From Tessaracoccus flavescens (GTDB taxonomy: Bacteria > Actinomycetota > Actinomycetes > Propionibacteriales > Propionibacteriaceae), in NCBI GenBank assembly GCA_020741375.1, contig DYZF01000038.1:1-9034 (forward strand): 9,034 nucleotides of DNA, read 5' to 3'. The position numbers and the translations under genes are program-made. Positions 6,933-9,034 of the stretch are shown piece by piece. Each line of letters starts with the position of its first letter. The first letter of the stretch is position 1. Under the pieces are notes generated by a model that was not told the DNA's origin, did not search any database, and saw nothing but the letters and a program-made list of their open reading frames with translations.

Positions 6933-8047
6933 GCCCAGCGTTCATCGACAACGACGGCCGGCTTGATTGGCGCAAGATCGGGTACCACGCCCGCAGCGCG
7001 TTCGCCGTCCTGCTCTCGCTGGCGGTGCTCGTCGGTGGTGGCTGGTTCATCTACGGCAAGGCCAACGACGCTTACATCGCTTGGCGCACCACCGACGATT
7101 ACATCGGCGAGGGTGGGGATCCGGTTGAGGTGCTCATTCCCCGTGGCGCCGGCATCACGCACATGGGCGACCTGCTGACGGAGGCGGGCGTTGTAAAGTC
7201 CACCAAGGCGTTCCGTGAGGCCGCACAGGAGAGCGGCGAGGCCGAGAAGATCAGCTACGGACGCTACAAGCTCGTCAAGGAGATCCCGGCTGAGCGCGCC
7301 GTTGCCATGATGCTCGACCCGGCCAATCGCGTGCTGCTCGAGGTGACGTTCCCTGAAGGAACCACTGCAGGTAGCCAGTGGCAGACTCTGTCAGCTAAGA
7401 CGGGGGTCCCGTTCGCCGATATTCAAGCTGCTGCCACGGCCAGCTTCGCCGAGCTCGGGTTGCCGGAGTGGCAGACCGGCTACCTAGAGGGCTTCCTGTT
7501 CCCAGCCAAATATCAGGTTGCTGAGCCGGTGGATCCAAAGGCGGTCATGAGGACACAGGTATCCCAGTTCAAGCGGATCGCGGAACGCATCAGCTTGGAG
7601 GGCCGCGCCGCGGAGATCGGTCGCACTCCGATGGAGGTGTTGATCACCGCATCGATCATTGCGCGTGAGGTGAGCAATCCCGCCGATCAGCCGATGGTGG
7701 CAGCAGTCATCTACAACCGCCTTAAGCAGGACATGCCGCTGCAGATGGACTCCTCGGTGCACTATGCGCTCGGCAAGTTCGGCAAGGTGACCACCACGGC
7801 CGCGGACCGCGAGGTCGACAGCCCGTATAACACCTACCGAAACAAGGGCCTTCCCCCAGCGCCGATCAGCAACCCGGGTCAGACAGCTCTCGAGGCCGCA
7901 CTGGCTCCGTCTGAGTCGGATGTGCTCTACTTCGTCACCGTCGATCTCGATTCGGGCGAGACGAAGTTCGCGGCGACCTACGAGGAACACGAAGCGAACG
8001 TGCAGCAGTTCCAGGCGTGGTGCCAGGCCAACACGGGCCGGTGCTGA
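6929..8047 (+). CDS. mltG: Endolytic murein transglycosylase MltG (YceG-like)
   Basis: MltG is a membrane-anchored lytic transglycosylase that cuts nascent peptidoglycan strands and is thought to end glycan polymerisation. The 372-residue protein has a short cytoplasmic N-terminus, one membrane segment at about 24-42 (AFAVLLSLAVLVGGGWFIY) and an outer part. That part holds a LysM-like subdomain (about 65-150) and the YceG catalytic domain, with YLEGFLFPAKYQ, ASIIAREV (241-248), IYNRL, LQMDSSVHYALG, YNTYRNKGLPP and ISNPG. E247 aligns with catalytic E218 of E. coli MltG by my alignment; the glutamate two residues earlier in E. coli is Ala here and is variable in the family. The only cysteines are C365 and C372, in the last eight residues. 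GTG 6929 overlaps the ruvX stop as GTGA. It differs from many actinobacterial homologues in lacking a long proline-rich cytoplasmic region. Confidence 0.96.
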   Translation: MSPAFIDNDGRLDWRKIGYHARSAFAVLLSLAVLVGGGWFIYGKANDAYIAWRTTDDYIGEGGDPVEVLIPRGAGITHMGDLLTEAGVVKSTKAFREAAQESGEAEKISYGRYKLVKEIPAERAVAMMLDPANRVLLEVTFPEGTTAGSQWQTLSAKTGVPFADIQAAATASFAELGLPEWQTGYLEGFLFPAKYQVAEPVDPKAVMRTQVSQFKRIAERISLEGRAAEIGRTPMEVLITASIIAREVSNPADQPMVAAVIYNRLKQDMPLQMDSSVHYALGKFGKVTTTAADREVDSPYNTYRNKGLPPAPISNPGQTALEAALAPSESDVLYFVTVDLDSGETKFAATYEEHEANVQQFQAWCQANTGRC

Positions 8048-8856
8048 CGCGGGCGGGCGTCGTCGGTGATCCGGCGGCGCACTCGCTGTCTCCGGCGATC
8101 CACCGAGCTGGCTACGAGGCCCACGGGTTGAGCTGGGATTATCAGGCGTACACGGTTGCGCCTGAGAGCCTGGCCGACTTCGTTCAGTCTTGCGCCGCCG
8201 ACGAGACGTGGGCGGGCCTCAGCGTCACCGCCCCGCACAAGGAAGCGGTACTGGCGTTCGGGGAGGCAGACGAGCCGACGCGTCTGCTCGGAGCCGGCAA
8301 CACGCTGGTTTTCGGCGATGCGCCCCGCGTGTACAACACCGACGTCCCCGGTTTTGTTCGGGCGTGGCGGGCACACGTCCCGAACTCGCCGTCCGCCGCC
8401 GCCATCGTCGGCAACGGGGCCACGGCACGCTCGATCACCCTCGCCCTGGCCGGGCTGGGGACCGCCGAACTGATCGTTCTAGCGCGCCGGCCAGAGCGTG
8501 CCAAGTCGCTGGCCGATCTCGCGGCGACGCTTGGGATGAGTGTCGACGTGCGCGTGCTCGGGGAGCCGCTTGAACCGGTCGACCTCGTGGCCAACACCAT
8601 CCCCGCCCACGCCACCACTGCTGCCGCCCCCGCCCTGGCGGAGGCCGCTCGCGTCGTGTTCGACGTGGTCTACGACCCTTGGCCGACACCGTTGGGGGAG
8701 GCCGCGGAGCGGGCAGGGCGGCAAAGCTTGAGTGGGATGGACCTGCTCGCGGGGCAGGCCGTCGATCAGTTCTTCCTGCTCACCGGCAAGCACATCACGT
8801 TCGAGCAGGCCCGTTCGGCTGCTGGTCGGGAACTGCGTCGCCGTAGCGCCGTCTGA
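8041..8856 (+). CDS. aroE: Shikimate dehydrogenase
   Basis: AroE reduces 3-dehydroshikimate to shikimate, usually with NADPH, in aromatic amino acid synthesis. With GTG 8041 it has 271 residues, the normal length. Substrate-site motifs: SLSP (15-18), SVTAPHK with catalytic Lys K67, GAGNT (N87) and NTDVPGF with D101. The nucleotide site is GNGATARS (124-131), a variant of the usual GAGGA loop, followed by ARRPERA (R149, R150), a basic patch that fits NADP. The C-terminal [11 protein letters not shown] and [14 protein letters not shown] complete the family pattern. GTGs at 8017 and 8020 are also in frame, but 8041 gives the usual short lead-in ([18 protein letters not shown]) and a seven-base overlap with the mltG stop. 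No clear ribosome-binding site is visible, so coupling to mltG is likely. Confidence 0.96.
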   Translation: MLTRAGVVGDPAAHSLSPAIHRAGYEAHGLSWDYQAYTVAPESLADFVQSCAADETWAGLSVTAPHKEAVLAFGEADEPTRLLGAGNTLVFGDAPRVYNTDVPGFVRAWRAHVPNSPSAAAIVGNGATARSITLALAGLGTAELIVLARRPERAKSLADLAATLGMSVDVRVLGEPLEPVDLVANTIPAHATTAAAPALAEAARVVFDVVYDPWPTPLGEAAERAGRQSLSGMDLLAGQAVDQFFLLTGKHITFEQARSAAGRELRRRSAV

Positions 8857-8862
8857 CACAAT
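8857..8862 (+). promoter_or_regulatory. Possible -10 hexamer for leaderless aroC
   Basis: CACAAT matches four of six bases of TATAAT and lies exactly seven bases before the ATG at 8870, the same spacing as the candidate before rarA. No Shine-Dalgarno sequence precedes the ATG. There is no recognisable -35 element, and the first base departs from TANNNT, so the call is weak. The hexamer overlaps an alternative in-frame ATG at 8861. Confidence 0.25.
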
Positions 8863-8869
8863 GGCGCGC

Positions 8870-9034
8870 ATGCTTCGTTACCTCACCGCCGGGGAATCTC
8901 ACGGACAGGCGCTGGTCGCCACGATTGAAGGAATCCCCGCTCACGTTCGGGTGGGAGTGCCGGAGATCGCAGAGAACCTGCGCCGCCGCCGACTCGGCGT
9001 CGGCCGTGGAGCCCGCATGAAGTTCGAGGCCGAC
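8870..9034 (+). CDS. aroC: Chorismate synthase, N-terminal 55 codons (3' end cut by window edge)
   Basis: AroC makes chorismate from 5-enolpyruvylshikimate 3-phosphate with reduced FMN, the last shared step to aromatic amino acids and folate. The visible part begins [20 protein letters not shown], which contains the AroC signature GESHG with the conserved His at residue 11. [13 protein letters not shown] (38-50) follows, with arginines of the substrate and FMN pocket. The ATG at 8870 gives the family's usual first residues (MLR-x-x-TAGESHG). An in-frame ATG nine bases earlier (8861) would add three residues and is less likely. It lies 13 bases after the aroE stop, so the two pathway genes are adjacent. 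The reading frame is open to the window edge. Confidence 0.95.
   Translation, partial: MLRYLTAGESHGQALVATIEGIPAHVRVGVPEIAENLRRRRLGVGRGARMKFEAD

Noticed and set aside
7649..7672. Loss of the MltG catalytic glutamate, since E. coli ASIIEKE reads ASIIARE here
   Set aside because: By my count the E. coli catalytic residue E218 is the second glutamate of that motif, and it is kept here as E247. The first position varies in the family.
8017..8040. An aroE start at GTG 8017 or 8020
   Set aside because: These add residues not usual before the first AroE strand and enlarge the overlap with mltG. GTG 8041 matches the family length. The choice is likely but not certain.
1..9034. Mobile element, CRISPR array, toxin-antitoxin, phage or defence genes
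   Set aside because: Every stretch longer than 33 bases belongs to a conserved core gene on the + strand. I see no direct-repeat array, transposase motif, att-like repeat, tRNA or break in composition.

Overview
The window reads as a stretch of ordinary chromosome from a high-GC Gram-positive bacterium (Actinomycetota). The evidence is strong G/C preference at third codon positions, six GTG starts among the nine visible gene starts, near-gapless packing on one strand, and the order rarA - DUF948 gene - small membrane gene - alaS - ruvX - mltG - aroE - aroC, which matches from memory the arrangement in many actinobacteria such as Streptomyces. A member of the Propionibacteriales is my best guess, but this is weakly supported without a database search.

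Layout, all on the + strand: the 3' two thirds of aspS (1-1194, cut by the left edge); a Nudix hydrolase (1191-1751); rarA/mgsA, the replication-associated AAA+ ATPase (1782-3185); two small single-pass membrane proteins, a DUF948 protein (3189-3563) and a 77-residue DUF6167-like protein (3560-3793); alaS (3827-6478); ruvX/yqgF (6471-6932); mltG (6929-8047); aroE (8041-8856); and the first 55 codons of aroC (8870-9034, cut by the right edge). No gap between genes exceeds 33 bases. I see no RNA gene, mobile element, CRISPR array, long repeat, riboswitch or terminator.

The genes cover translation (aspS, alaS), replication-fork maintenance and a Holliday-junction-resolvase-like nuclease (rarA, ruvX), cell-wall glycan termination (mltG) and the last part of the shikimate pathway (aroE, aroC). 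Most neighbours overlap stop-to-start: GTGA three times, plus 8-base and 7-base overlaps. This implies one or a few polycistronic units with coupled translation. Two junctions differ. Before rarA and before aroC there is no ribosome-binding site, but a -10-like hexamer lies exactly seven bases before the start codon, as a leaderless promoter would.

I found no evidence of a new defence, mobile or biosynthetic system. The least explained part is the coupled pair of small membrane proteins between rarA and alaS. The other observations are modest: possible leaderless starts, a clamp-motif-like N-terminus on RarA, two C-terminal cysteines in MltG, and a Nudix enzyme coupled to aspS.
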